The notes below the pieces were generated by a model, which saw only the letters and a program-made list of their open reading frames with translations, was not told the DNA's origin and made no database searches. From CBDBZL01 sp031399025 (GTDB lineage Bacteria; Pseudomonadota; Alphaproteobacteria; Sphingomonadales; Sphingomonadaceae), in the NCBI GenBank assembly GCA_031399025.1, contig JANNOJ010000079.1, positions 1-12,808 on the forward strand: a stretch of DNA of 12,808 bases, read 5' to 3'. Position 1 is the stretch's first letter. The number at the start of each line of letters is the position of its first letter. Below are positions 1-5,835 of the stretch, piece by piece. The translations under genes were made by a program, and so were the position numbers.

Positions 1-126
1 CTGCTGCGAAAGGCGGGCGAGCGCACCCGCGACGGCCTCTGGGACCGCATCGGCCAGCTCGTCGATCTGTTCCCGCCCGCCGAATGTCAAAACTACCTTC
101 GTCATGCCGGGTATGAGCCCGCATGA
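1..126 (+). CDS. IS630-type transposase, C-terminal fragment (5' end outside window)
   Basis: Reading frame 1 is open from the first base and ends with TGA at 124-126, giving 41 residues. The stretch LLRKAGERTRDGLW followed by IGQLVDLFPPAECQNYLRHAGYEPA resembles the end of the DDE transposases of IS630-family elements, which typically close with an 'AECxNYxxxAGYEP' motif. The catalytic DDE residues would lie upstream and are not in the window, so intactness cannot be judged. The element is the right-hand part of an insertion sequence whose left end lies outside. Recognition is from the C-terminal signature only; the family call is fairly secure, the exact IS is not. Confidence 0.8.
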   Translation: MLRKAGERTRDGLWDRIGQLVDLFPPAECQNYLRHAGYEPA

Positions 127-141
127 TCACAAACGGCTCTA
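127..141 (+). mobile_element. Putative right end of the IS630-type element
   Basis: Only 15 bases separate the transposase stop from a CTAG at 139-142. IS630/Tc1-mariner-like elements insert at TA dinucleotides, and a TA is present at 140-141, right where a different transposase remnant begins. The inverted repeat cannot be confirmed because the left end is outside the window. The boundary is inferred. Confidence 0.45.
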
Positions 142-229
142 GATCGTATTCACAAGACGCTGCGGATCACCCCCAGCGATGGCCGCTGGCGTCACTGCCT
201 GCCTTTCGGATATTGCTGAGATTGCTCCG
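142..229 (+). pseudogene. Remnant of an IS1-like transposase 3' end, frameshifted
   Basis: From 145 the plus strand reads RIHKTLRITP. After a run of five C (170-174) the matching sequence continues one frame over as PAMAAGVTACLSDIAEIA (173-226). Together these resemble the C-terminal segment 'RIHKTLRxTPAMAAGVTxxLWxxxDI' of a transposase group annotated as IS1-like in alphaproteobacteria. A single extra base in the C-run explains the break. The remnant starts exactly at the inferred IS630 end, so the IS630 element probably landed in or beside it. The family name is from memory of the motif, and the remnant is short. Confidence 0.55.
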
Positions 230-325
230 TTCCGGTGCCGTGCGGATGATCCACGACTGCCGCTTGCGAGACCGCCCCGATCGCGCTGGCACCAGCCGCG
301 ACCTCCCGGCCGACCCTCCAGCCGC
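230..325. other. Unassigned spacer between the IS remnant and ribA
   Basis: About 96 bases downstream of ribA (which is on the minus strand). No recognisable gene, T-tract terminator or repeat is visible. Part may be the residual end of the IS1-like element. The absence of a ribA terminator here fits displacement of the native 3' flank by insertion sequences, but this is inference. Confidence 0.3.
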
Positions 326-1399
326 TCATCCCAGCAGATGCCCCGCCTGGTCGCGCTTGTCGGCCAGGTAGCGCGCGTTGTGCGGGCCCGCCGGCAGCGC
401 GTGCGGGACCCGCTCGGCCACCGCAATGCCCGCGGCCGCCAGCGCCGCCACCTTGGCCGGGTTGTTGGTCAACAGCCGCACCGTACCCACGCCCAGCAGG
501 TCGAGCATCCGGCCCGCGGTGGGAAAATCGCGCGCCTCCGCGGGCAGGCCCAGGCGACGATTGGCCTCGAGCGTGTCGAAGCCCTGGTCCTGCAGCCGAT
601 AGGCGCGCAGCTTGTTGACGAGGCCGATGCCGCGGCCCTCCTGGCGCAGGTACAGCAGCACGCCGAAACCGCCATGGGCCGCTTCGGCAGCCATTGCCGC
701 GAGCGCCGCGTCGAGCTGCGGGCCGCAATCGCATTTGAGGCTCCCCAGTACGTCGCCGGTCAGGCACTCCGAATGCAGCCGGACCAGCGGCACCGTATCG
801 GCGCGCTGGTGTCCGATCACGAGCGCGACGTGCTCGCGCATGTCGTCGTGCTTACGAAAGGCGACGATCTCGGCCGCCTCATAGGCGGCGAGCGGCAGGC
901 GCGCGCGCGTGGCGATGAACAGCGCGGCGGGATCGCGCCAGTCGGCCAGGTCGCCTGGAACGACCGCGACCGGCTCGCCGGCACCGGGCGCGCCCACCAG
1001 AAAGGCGGGCAGGATGTCGGCGAGGCGCGCCAGTTCCACCGCCGCTTGCGCCTCCGCGAGCCAGTCCAACGGTTCGGCGCGGAACGGTCCCTTTAACGGC
1101 ACCGCGAGATCGAGCGCCGGATCGGCGATGGCGCGCGCGGCAGCGAGGTCGAGCGGGGCGGCGGTGCGGATCAGCACCGGCGCCGCGGGGTCCGCCGCCT
1201 CGCGCTGGTTGGCCAGCTTCAGCGTCGCCGCGCGCGCTGCGGAGATCAGCGCCAGCGGCGAGCGGGCTTCGGCGGCGATCGCGGTCTCGATCGGCAGCAG
1301 CACAGGCGTGTCGCCAACCGCCAGCGGCCAGCCATGGCGCAGCGCATCGATGGCTTGCGCCGCCCGGCGGGCAGGCGACGCGACGCGGCCGGGGCCCAT
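326..1399 (-). CDS. ribA: GTP cyclohydrolase II with alphaproteobacterial N-terminal extension
   Basis: Opens the imidazole ring of GTP to give the diaminopyrimidine precursor of riboflavin, with loss of formate and pyrophosphate; cytosolic, Zn-dependent. The 357-residue protein has the catalytic domain at about 160-345. It shows the zinc cysteines C212, C223 and C225 in SECLTGD...LKCDCG, the RQEGRGIGL segment at 252-260, DTLEANRRLG (275-284) and LLTNNPAKV (309-317). E. coli RibA is only about 196 residues. The extra ~155 N-terminal residues match the architecture I know from alphaproteobacterial RibA and have no catalytic motif I can see. The ATG at 1399 is chosen because the xth stop lies 5 nt upstream; a longer reading to 1579 would lie inside xth. 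No strong Shine-Dalgarno is visible, so coupling to xth termination is likely. Confidence 0.93.
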   Translation of the reverse strand: MGPGRVASPARRAAQAIDALRHGWPLAVGDTPVLLPIETAIAAEARSPLALISAARAATLKLANQREAADPAAPVLIRTAAPLDLAAARAIADPALDLAVPLKGPFRAEPLDWLAEAQAAVELARLADILPAFLVGAPGAGEPVAVVPGDLADWRDPAALFIATRARLPLAAYEAAEIVAFRKHDDMREHVALVIGHQRADTVPLVRLHSECLTGDVLGSLKCDCGPQLDAALAAMAAEAAHGGFGVLLYLRQEGRGIGLVNKLRAYRLQDQGFDTLEANRRLGLPAEARDFPTAGRMLDLLGVGTVRLLTNNPAKVAALAAAGIAVAERVPHALPAGPHNARYLADKRDQAGHLLG

Positions 1400-1404
1400 A
1401 CCGC

Positions 1405-2199
1405 TCAGAGCGCGAACTCGGTGATCAGCGGGACGTGGTCGGAAGGCTGGGGCCAGTTGCGCGCCGGCTCCAGCACGTGGTGGCGCACCGCCTGGCGCGC
1501 CAGCTCGGGCGAGGCCCACATGTGATCGAGCCGCCGTCCGCGATCGTTCGCCATCCAGTCGGGCGAGCGGTAGCTCCACCAGGTATAGCAGCGGGCCGGC
1601 GGGGCGATGTGAGCGCGGGCGATGTCGCCCCAGCCGTGCGCGTCGCGGAACCGCGCCAGGCTCTCCACCTCCACCGGCGTGTGGCTCACCACCTTGAGCA
1701 GCTGCTTATGGCTCCACACGTCGCATTCGAGCGGGGCGATGTTGAAATCGCCGACGATCAGCGTGGGCCGGTCCACCCGATCGGCCCAGCGCGCCATGCG
1801 CTCGAGGAAATCGAGCTTCTGGCCGAACTTGGCGTTCACCGCGCGGTCGGGAAGGTCGCCGCCGGCGGGCACGTACACGTTCTCGAGCACGATGCCCTGC
1901 CCGGCCCCGCCGAGCTCCACCCCCACGTGCCGCGCCTCGCCATTGTCCTGCCAGTCGTGGCGGGCAAGCTCGCTCAGCGGCAGGCGGCTGATCGTGGCGA
2001 CGCCGTGATAGCCTTTCTGCCCGTGCACCGCGAAGTGGCCGTAGCCGCGCTGGCGAAACGCCTCGTAGGGAAACTGCCCCTCCTGGCATTTGATCTCCTG
2101 CAGGCTGAGGACGTCGGGCGCCTCCTCCTCGAGCAGGCGCAGCACGAGCGGCAGGCGCAGGCGCACCGAGTTGATGTTCCAGCTGGCAATCTTGACCAT
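1405..2199 (-). CDS. xth: Exodeoxyribonuclease III (AP endonuclease, ExoIII family)
   Basis: Metal-dependent repair nuclease that cleaves abasic sites and removes blocked 3' ends in base excision repair. The 264-residue protein is of normal family length. Visible signatures are SWNINSVRLRL at the N-terminus, the metal ligand Glu35 in SLQEIKCQ, Tyr109 in VYVPAGG, Asp151/Asn153 in IVGDFNIAP, the GRRLDHMW segment around Asp225, and the C-terminal PSDHVP with Asp254/His255. The start at VKIASWN (ATG 2197-2199) matches the family; an 18-residue upstream extension would run into the lolA terminator. The bases upstream of the ATG are TCCTCCTCCCG on this strand, which is the opposite of a ribosome binding site, so initiation may be leaderless. 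ribA follows 5 nt after the stop. Confidence 0.95.
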   Translation of the reverse strand: MVKIASWNINSVRLRLPLVLRLLEEEAPDVLSLQEIKCQEGQFPYEAFRQRGYGHFAVHGQKGYHGVATISRLPLSELARHDWQDNGEARHVGVELGGAGQGIVLENVYVPAGGDLPDRAVNAKFGQKLDFLERMARWADRVDRPTLIVGDFNIAPLECDVWSHKQLLKVVSHTPVEVESLARFRDAHGWGDIARAHIAPPARCYTWWSYRSPDWMANDRGRRLDHMWASPELARQAVRHHVLEPARNWPQPSDHVPLITEFAL

Positions 2200-2206
2200 C
2201 GGGAGG

Positions 2207-2214
2207 AGGATAGC
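2207..2214 (-). promoter_or_regulatory. Possible -10 element for xth
   Basis: On the minus strand GCTATCCT lies 7 nt before the xth ATG, resembling the GCTANAWC-type -10 box of alphaproteobacterial housekeeping promoters but with mismatches. No good -35 is present; that position falls in the T-tract of the lolA terminator. Weak on its own. It is listed because the spacing equals that of the better pabBC promoter and because xth lacks a Shine-Dalgarno. Confidence 0.3.
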
Positions 2215-2229
2215 CGCGCCGGCGCCATT

Positions 2230-2267
2230 AAAAAACCCCCGCCCCGGGGGCATGTGGGACGGGGGTT
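2230..2267 (-). terminator. Intrinsic terminator behind lolA
   Basis: Read on the minus strand, AACCCCCGTCCC (2267-2256) pairs with GGGGCGGGGGTT (2245-2234), a 12-bp stem with one mismatched position. Six T follow (2235-2230). This is a textbook rho-independent terminator oriented for lolA, whose stop is about 180 nt upstream. The sequence between lolA and the hairpin (2268-2444) shows no gene I can support. The other strand has no T-tract after the stem, so it acts in one direction. Confidence 0.85.
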
Positions 2268-2444
2268 CTCTTGTGGAGCGTTCGTCACGCTTCTTGCAAA
2301 CCGGCCGATTATGCGCCTGGGCAACAGGGGGGAAACCCGCGACGCGACCGGCCTGTAACTCACCGCTAGGCCCGAGCGGCTTTCAACCCGATGAACGGAG
2401 CGGCCGCTTTGTCGCCGGATTAAACCGCTCCAGCGCCGAGACGA

Positions 2445-3110
2445 TCAGCCCGGGCGGCGAGTCGGGCGCCGGGGGTCACGGAAGGCGAATAGGCTATCGG
2501 CCACCGCCCCGCCGTAGCGGTGGTTCGCGAGCCGCACGGTGGTCCGCCGGTCCTGCGAATCCAGCGCGACCCAGCTGGCCAGCTCGAGCCCGCCCGGCGC
2601 GCTGGCGTCGCGCACCATGATCAGCGTGATCCGACCGAATTCGGGCTTGCGCGGGTCGGCCACCTCGACACTCACCACGTTAGGGTCGGCTGAGGGCAGC
2701 AGCCGGCCATAGCGCTTCACGTCTCGGCTGGGATCGAGCAGCGCGCCCAGCGGGGAATCGCTGATCGGCCAGAGTTCCACCTGCTGCACGTCGTAATCGA
2801 CCAGCGTCAGCGCGCCGCCGTTCGAAACGATGAGCATATCGACATCGTCATAGGCGAAGCGGATCTTGCCCGGCCGCTTGAGCACCAGCTTGCCGCTCAG
2901 CGACTGGCCGCCGCGATCGGTCTGGATGAAATCGGCCCGCAGCGTGGTGATGGCGCGCAGCGCATTGGCCACCTGGTCGAGTTGCCGGCCCCCGGCCTGG
3001 GCGGCGACCGGCGGGGGGCGCGTCAGGGAAATGGCCGGTAGAGCGCAGGCGAGAGCCGCCGCCAGAACGGTGCGCAACGAAAGCTTGGCGAGGGGCATGG
3101 GGAATTTCAT
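2445..3110 (-). CDS. lolA: Outer-membrane lipoprotein carrier protein LolA family
   Basis: Periplasmic chaperone that takes lipoproteins released by LolCDE and hands them to the outer-membrane receptor. The 221-residue protein begins with a basic/hydrophobic signal sequence (LAKLSLRTVLAAALACALPA, cleavage perhaps at AQA-GG near residue 39). Diagnostic stretches are LRAITTLRADFIQTDRGGQ, GKLVLKRPGKIRF, DYDVQQVELWPI, SPLGALLDPSRDV and a closing FAFRDPRR. These match the LolA family of sphingomonads, which lies near xth in many genomes. The start is the ATG at 3108-3110; an internal ATG at 3096-3098 has no better upstream site. rpmG lies 101 nt upstream on the same strand with no terminator seen between, so read-through is possible. 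Confidence 0.9.
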   Translation of the reverse strand: MKFPMPLAKLSLRTVLAAALACALPAISLTRPPPVAAQAGGRQLDQVANALRAITTLRADFIQTDRGGQSLSGKLVLKRPGKIRFAYDDVDMLIVSNGGALTLVDYDVQQVELWPISDSPLGALLDPSRDVKRYGRLLPSADPNVVSVEVADPRKPEFGRITLIMVRDASAPGGLELASWVALDSQDRRTTVRLANHRYGGAVADSLFAFRDPRRPTRRPG

Positions 3111-3211
3111 CCGCCGGCGGCTAGGCTGCGGCCATTGAACCGGCGGTGAACCTTGCGGGTCCGCCGCGCGTCCAAGGCGCCCGAGGGCGGCCAGAACCAG
3201 GCGGGCGATGG

Positions 3212-3379
3212 TTACTTGATCTTGCCTTCTTTGAACTCGACATGCTTCTTGGCGACCGGATCGTACTTGCGGAAGGTCATCTTCTCGGTCGTGTTGCGCG
3301 GGTTTTTCTTGGTGACGTAGAAAAAACCGGTGTCCGCGGTCGAGTTGAGGCGGATCTTGATGGTTGCGGGCTTGGCCAT
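3212..3379 (-). CDS. rpmG: 50S ribosomal protein L33
   Basis: A 55-residue basic protein, MAKPATIKIRLNSTADTG then FFYVTKKNPRNTTEKMTFRKYDP and ending FKEGKIK, the standard bL33 sequence and length. It contains no cysteines, so it is the zinc-independent form. The ATG at 3377-3379 is preceded by AGGA five or so bases upstream (AATTCAGGACATG on the minus strand), a good ribosome binding site; a 19-residue upstream extension lacks family similarity. It stands alone between the arfB terminator hairpin and lolA. Confidence 0.97.
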   Translation of the reverse strand: MAKPATIKIRLNSTADTGFFYVTKKNPRNTTEKMTFRKYDPVAKKHVEFKEGKIK

Positions 3380-3398
3380 GTCCTGAATTCCCGGATGC

Positions 3399-3417
3399 GA
3401 GCGGGCGATGCCCGCCC
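3399..3417 (-). promoter_or_regulatory. Hairpin in the rpmG leader
   Basis: In the minus-strand transcript GGGCGGGC pairs with GCCCGCUC around an AUC loop, eight pairs including one G-U wobble. It ends about 20 nt before the rpmG start codon. It could be a leader control element or simple leftover structure; no T-tract follows, so it is not a standard terminator. Confidence 0.4.
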
Positions 3418-3453
3418 GGCTGCGATGCGTAAACAAACGAGGTTCAAACGAAC

Positions 3454-3479
3454 AGGGCGGCGCGTAGCCGCACCGCCCT
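3454..3479 (-). terminator. Probable terminator of the pabBC-arfB operon
   Basis: The minus-strand RNA can form an 11-bp stem, AGGGCGGUGCG with CGCGCCGCCCU, closed by a GCUA tetraloop. One pair is U-G; on the plus-strand RNA the same position is a C-A mismatch, so the structure favours minus-strand transcripts. It is followed by GUUCGUUUG, only moderately U-rich. It lies 65 nt beyond the arfB stop. A role as rpmG leader structure is the alternative. Confidence 0.55.
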
Positions 3480-3543
3480 TGTCCCCGCGCCCCTGCCCGG
3501 CGACGGCTAAAAAGTCAAGCGACGCCGCGCGTCCCCGCGGTGC

Positions 3544-3948
3544 TCACCACTCGACCTTGCCGCGCAGCGCCTTCTTGGCGCCGTGCTCCTTCTTGCCCGC
3601 CAGCCGCTTCATCTTGCCGACGCGGTTGACCCGCGTCTTGGCGCGCTGCTTGGGCTCCTTGAGCGCGTCCTCGAGCAGTGCCGCGAGCCGCTCGCGCGCG
3701 TCGCGCCGGTTGGCCTCCTGGGTGCGGTGAGTGCGGGCGTCGAGGACGATCTCGCCGGCCAGGTTGAGCCGGCTGCCGGCCAGCTCGCACAAGCGATGGA
3801 AGGCCCGCGGCGTCAGGCCGAGCGCGTAGATGTCGACCCGCAGCTGCACCGCGGTCGCCACCTTGTTGACGTTCTGTCCGCCCGGCCCCGAGGCGGTGAC
3901 GAAGCGCTCCTCCGCCAGCGCCTGCGCGCGCTCGACCAGCCTATGCAC
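3544..3948 (-). CDS. arfB: Peptidyl-tRNA hydrolase ArfB (ribosome rescue factor, YaeJ family)
   Basis: Hydrolyses peptidyl-tRNA on ribosomes stalled without a stop codon, acting with its C-terminal tail in the empty mRNA channel. The 134-residue protein has the catalytic GGQ at 23-25 in ASGPGGQNVNKV, then LRVDIYALGL, the segment AGEIVLDARTHRTQEANRRDARERL, and a lysine/arginine-rich tail (from about residue 92) as expected for mRNA-channel binding. I chose the GTG at 3946-3948 because it overlaps the end of the pseudouridine synthase gene by 8 nt and places GGQ at the usual distance from the N-terminus. A TTG at 3985-3987 would add 13 residues and overlap by 47 nt. The operon's preceding gene is also a ribosome-linked enzyme family. 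Confidence 0.9.
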   Translation of the reverse strand: MHRLVERAQALAEERFVTASGPGGQNVNKVATAVQLRVDIYALGLTPRAFHRLCELAGSRLNLAGEIVLDARTHRTQEANRRDARERLAALLEDALKEPKQRAKTRVNRVGKMKRLAGKKEHGAKKALRGKVEW

Positions 3949-4642
3949 CGCTCTCGCCCGCGAGCGCGGGGTCGGCGGCCGAGCCAAATCCGAGTGCTAT
4001 GAAGTCGGCGGGCAGCGGCGCGGCGACGACGATCGGCGGCTTGCTCTCGCGCCTCACCTCCAGCGCGGCGGCGTGCAGTAAGGTGCGCCCCGCGCCCGCG
4101 GTCGTGCCCGTCTTTGGGCCGTAGACCGGGTCGCCGAGCAGCGCGATGCCGATGCCGCTGGCGGCATGGACGCGGATCTGGTGGGTGCGCCCGGTCTCGG
4201 GGCGGAACTCGACCAGCGCCCGCCCGCCCGCCACGGCCAGCACCCGCCAGTCGGTGGCCGACGGCTTGCCCGCGCGCGCCGGGATCATCCGCCAGCCCTG
4301 CTCGGCGCTGCTGATCTTGCTGAGCGCCAGCTCGATCCGGCCTGCTTCCTCGTCAGGGATGCCGGCGAGCACGCCGAGATAGGTCTTGCCCACCAGCCGC
4401 GCCTCGAACGCGGCGGAAAAGCGCTTCAAGGCCTTGGGGTTGCGCGCCAGCAGCAGGCAGCCCGAGGTGTCGGTGTCCAGCCGATGCACCGGTGCCGGCG
4501 CGCGGGCGAAGCCCAGGCGCAGCGCGTCGAGCTGATCGGCGAGCGCGGGCCCGCCCCGGCGCGGCCGGTCGATGGGCAGGCCGGCCGGCTTGTCGATCAC
4601 CAGCGCCTCGGCGTCCTCGTACAGGATGGGGATGGTGTTCAC
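3941..4642 (-). CDS. RluA-family RNA pseudouridine synthase
   Basis: Isomerises uridine to pseudouridine in rRNA or tRNA; the exact target cannot be read from sequence. The 233-residue protein lacks an N-terminal S4 domain and is at the short end for the family, more like single-domain RluA or TruC. The catalytic Asp56 lies in HRLDTDTSGCLLLAR, preceded by VIDKPAGLPID; the second signature is RPETGRTHQIRVHA (148-160). Start is GTG at 4640-4642, overlapping the TGA of the aminotransferase in a GTGA arrangement, which argues for translational coupling. Its own end overlaps arfB by 8 nt. Confidence 0.92.
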   Translation of the reverse strand: MNTIPILYEDAEALVIDKPAGLPIDRPRRGGPALADQLDALRLGFARAPAPVHRLDTDTSGCLLLARNPKALKRFSAAFEARLVGKTYLGVLAGIPDEEAGRIELALSKISSAEQGWRMIPARAGKPSATDWRVLAVAGGRALVEFRPETGRTHQIRVHAASGIGIALLGDPVYGPKTGTTAGAGRTLLHAAALEVRRESKPPIVVAAPLPADFIALGFGSAADPALAGESGA

Positions 4643-5835
4643 ATGCCCCGTCCGGCCAGCGCATCGGCAATCCGCCGCATCGCCTCATCCAACACGGCCT
4701 CGTCAGCGGCGAAGCTGATGCGGAAGCCATCGCGCGCACCGAAGGCGCTCGCCGCAACCACCGCCACGCCGTGTTCGAGCAAATGCAGCGCCAGGCGCGC
4801 GTCGTCCCCGCCGAAGCGATCCATCAGCGGCGCGGCATCGACCAGGCAGTAGAACGCGCCCTGGGGCACCGGCGTCGACAGACCGGGCACCGCGTTGACC
4901 GCCGCAGCCACCAGGTCGCGCCGCCGGCGGAGCCGCTCGCGCCATTCGACGAGGAACTCCTGCGGACCTTCGAACGCGGCCACCGCGGCGGCCTGGCTGA
5001 TGCTTGCCGGATTGCCGCTGGCATTGCTCTGCAGCCGGGCCATGGCGGCGATCAGCCAGGCCGGGCCGGTGGCAACGCCGATGCGCAGGCCGGTCATCGC
5101 GTGGCTCTTCGAGACCCCCGACACCGTGAGCACGCGATCCGCCAGGTCGGGCGCGAGCGCGGCCAGCGTGGCGTGCGGGCGGCCGGTATAGACGAGCGGG
5201 GCGTAAATGTCGTCGGACAGAACCATCACCTGGGGATGCCGGCGCAGCACCTCGGCAATGCCCTCCAGCATCTCGGGCGGGAAGATCGCGCCGGTCGGGT
5301 TGCCCGGCGAATTGAGCAGCAGCAGCCGCGTTGCCGGCCCGATCTGCGCTTCGAGCGCGCCGGGATCGAAGCGAAAGCCGTGGCCCGCATGGGTGGCGAG
5401 CGGCACCACGCGCCCGCCGGCGAAGCGCACCATCTGCGGGTAGCTGACCCACCAGGGCGAAGGCACGATCACCTCGTCGCCTGCACCCACCAGCGCCACG
5501 ATGGCCTCGAAGATGGCCTGCTTGCCCCCGGCGCTGACGATGATGCTGTCGGGTAGCGCCGCAATCCCCAAGTCGCGCGAAAAATGCAGCGCGGCGGCCT
5601 GCTTCAGCCGCGCCGTGCCGGTGACGGGTGTGTAGCGGGTGTCGCCTGCATCCAGCGCCGCCTTGGCCGCGGCGATGACGTGCGGCGGGGTGGGGAAGTC
5701 GGGTTCGCCCACCGACAGCGAGAGGATGTCGCGGCCCGCTTCGCGCAGCTGCGTGGCGCGATCGGTCATCGCCGTGGTGGGTGAGGCCTCGATCCTGCGC
5801 AGCGCCTCGGAGAGTCGGCCTGCGCTCATCGCCAT
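4639..5835 (-). CDS. Class I PLP-dependent aminotransferase, aspartate aminotransferase type
   Basis: Transfers an amino group between an amino acid (likely aspartate or an aromatic/prephenate substrate) and 2-oxoglutarate or oxaloacetate via PLP. The 398-residue length and sequence are those of the Ib aspartate aminotransferase group. Visible are LSVGEPDFPTPPHV, SAGGKQAIFE at 101-110, NSPGNPTG (175-182), the SDDIY at 207-211, the Schiff-base Lys243 in SGVSKSHAMTGLRIG, and Arg372 in FRISFA, which binds the substrate carboxylate. Two ATGs are possible: 5835 (10-nt overlap with pabBC) and 5829, which forms an ATGA overlap with the pabBC stop; the latter would give 396 residues. Substrate is not decidable from sequence. 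Confidence 0.9.
   Translation of the reverse strand: MAMSAGRLSEALRRIEASPTTAMTDRATQLREAGRDILSLSVGEPDFPTPPHVIAAAKAALDAGDTRYTPVTGTARLKQAAALHFSRDLGIAALPDSIIVSAGGKQAIFEAIVALVGAGDEVIVPSPWWVSYPQMVRFAGGRVVPLATHAGHGFRFDPGALEAQIGPATRLLLLNSPGNPTGAIFPPEMLEGIAEVLRRHPQVMVLSDDIYAPLVYTGRPHATLAALAPDLADRVLTVSGVSKSHAMTGLRIGVATGPAWLIAAMARLQSNASGNPASISQAAAVAAFEGPQEFLVEWRERLRRRRDLVAAAVNAVPGLSTPVPQGAFYCLVDAAPLMDRFGGDDARLALHLLEHGVAVVAASAFGARDGFRISFAADEAVLDEAMRRIADALAGRGM

Noticed and set aside
179..1096. 305-codon plus-strand frame starting in the IS remnant
   Set aside because: Beyond the short transposase-like start it is only the complement of ribA.
1435..2358. 307-codon plus-strand frame opposite xth
   Set aside because: Complement of a gene with clear catalytic motifs; no family similarity of its own.
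3513..3518. TTGACT on the minus strand as a -35 for rpmG
   Set aside because: No -10-like sequence at the right distance, and a terminator-like hairpin lies between it and rpmG.
4492..5556. 354-codon plus-strand frame opposite the aminotransferase
   Set aside because: Antisense shadow with Arg/Gly/His-rich composition.
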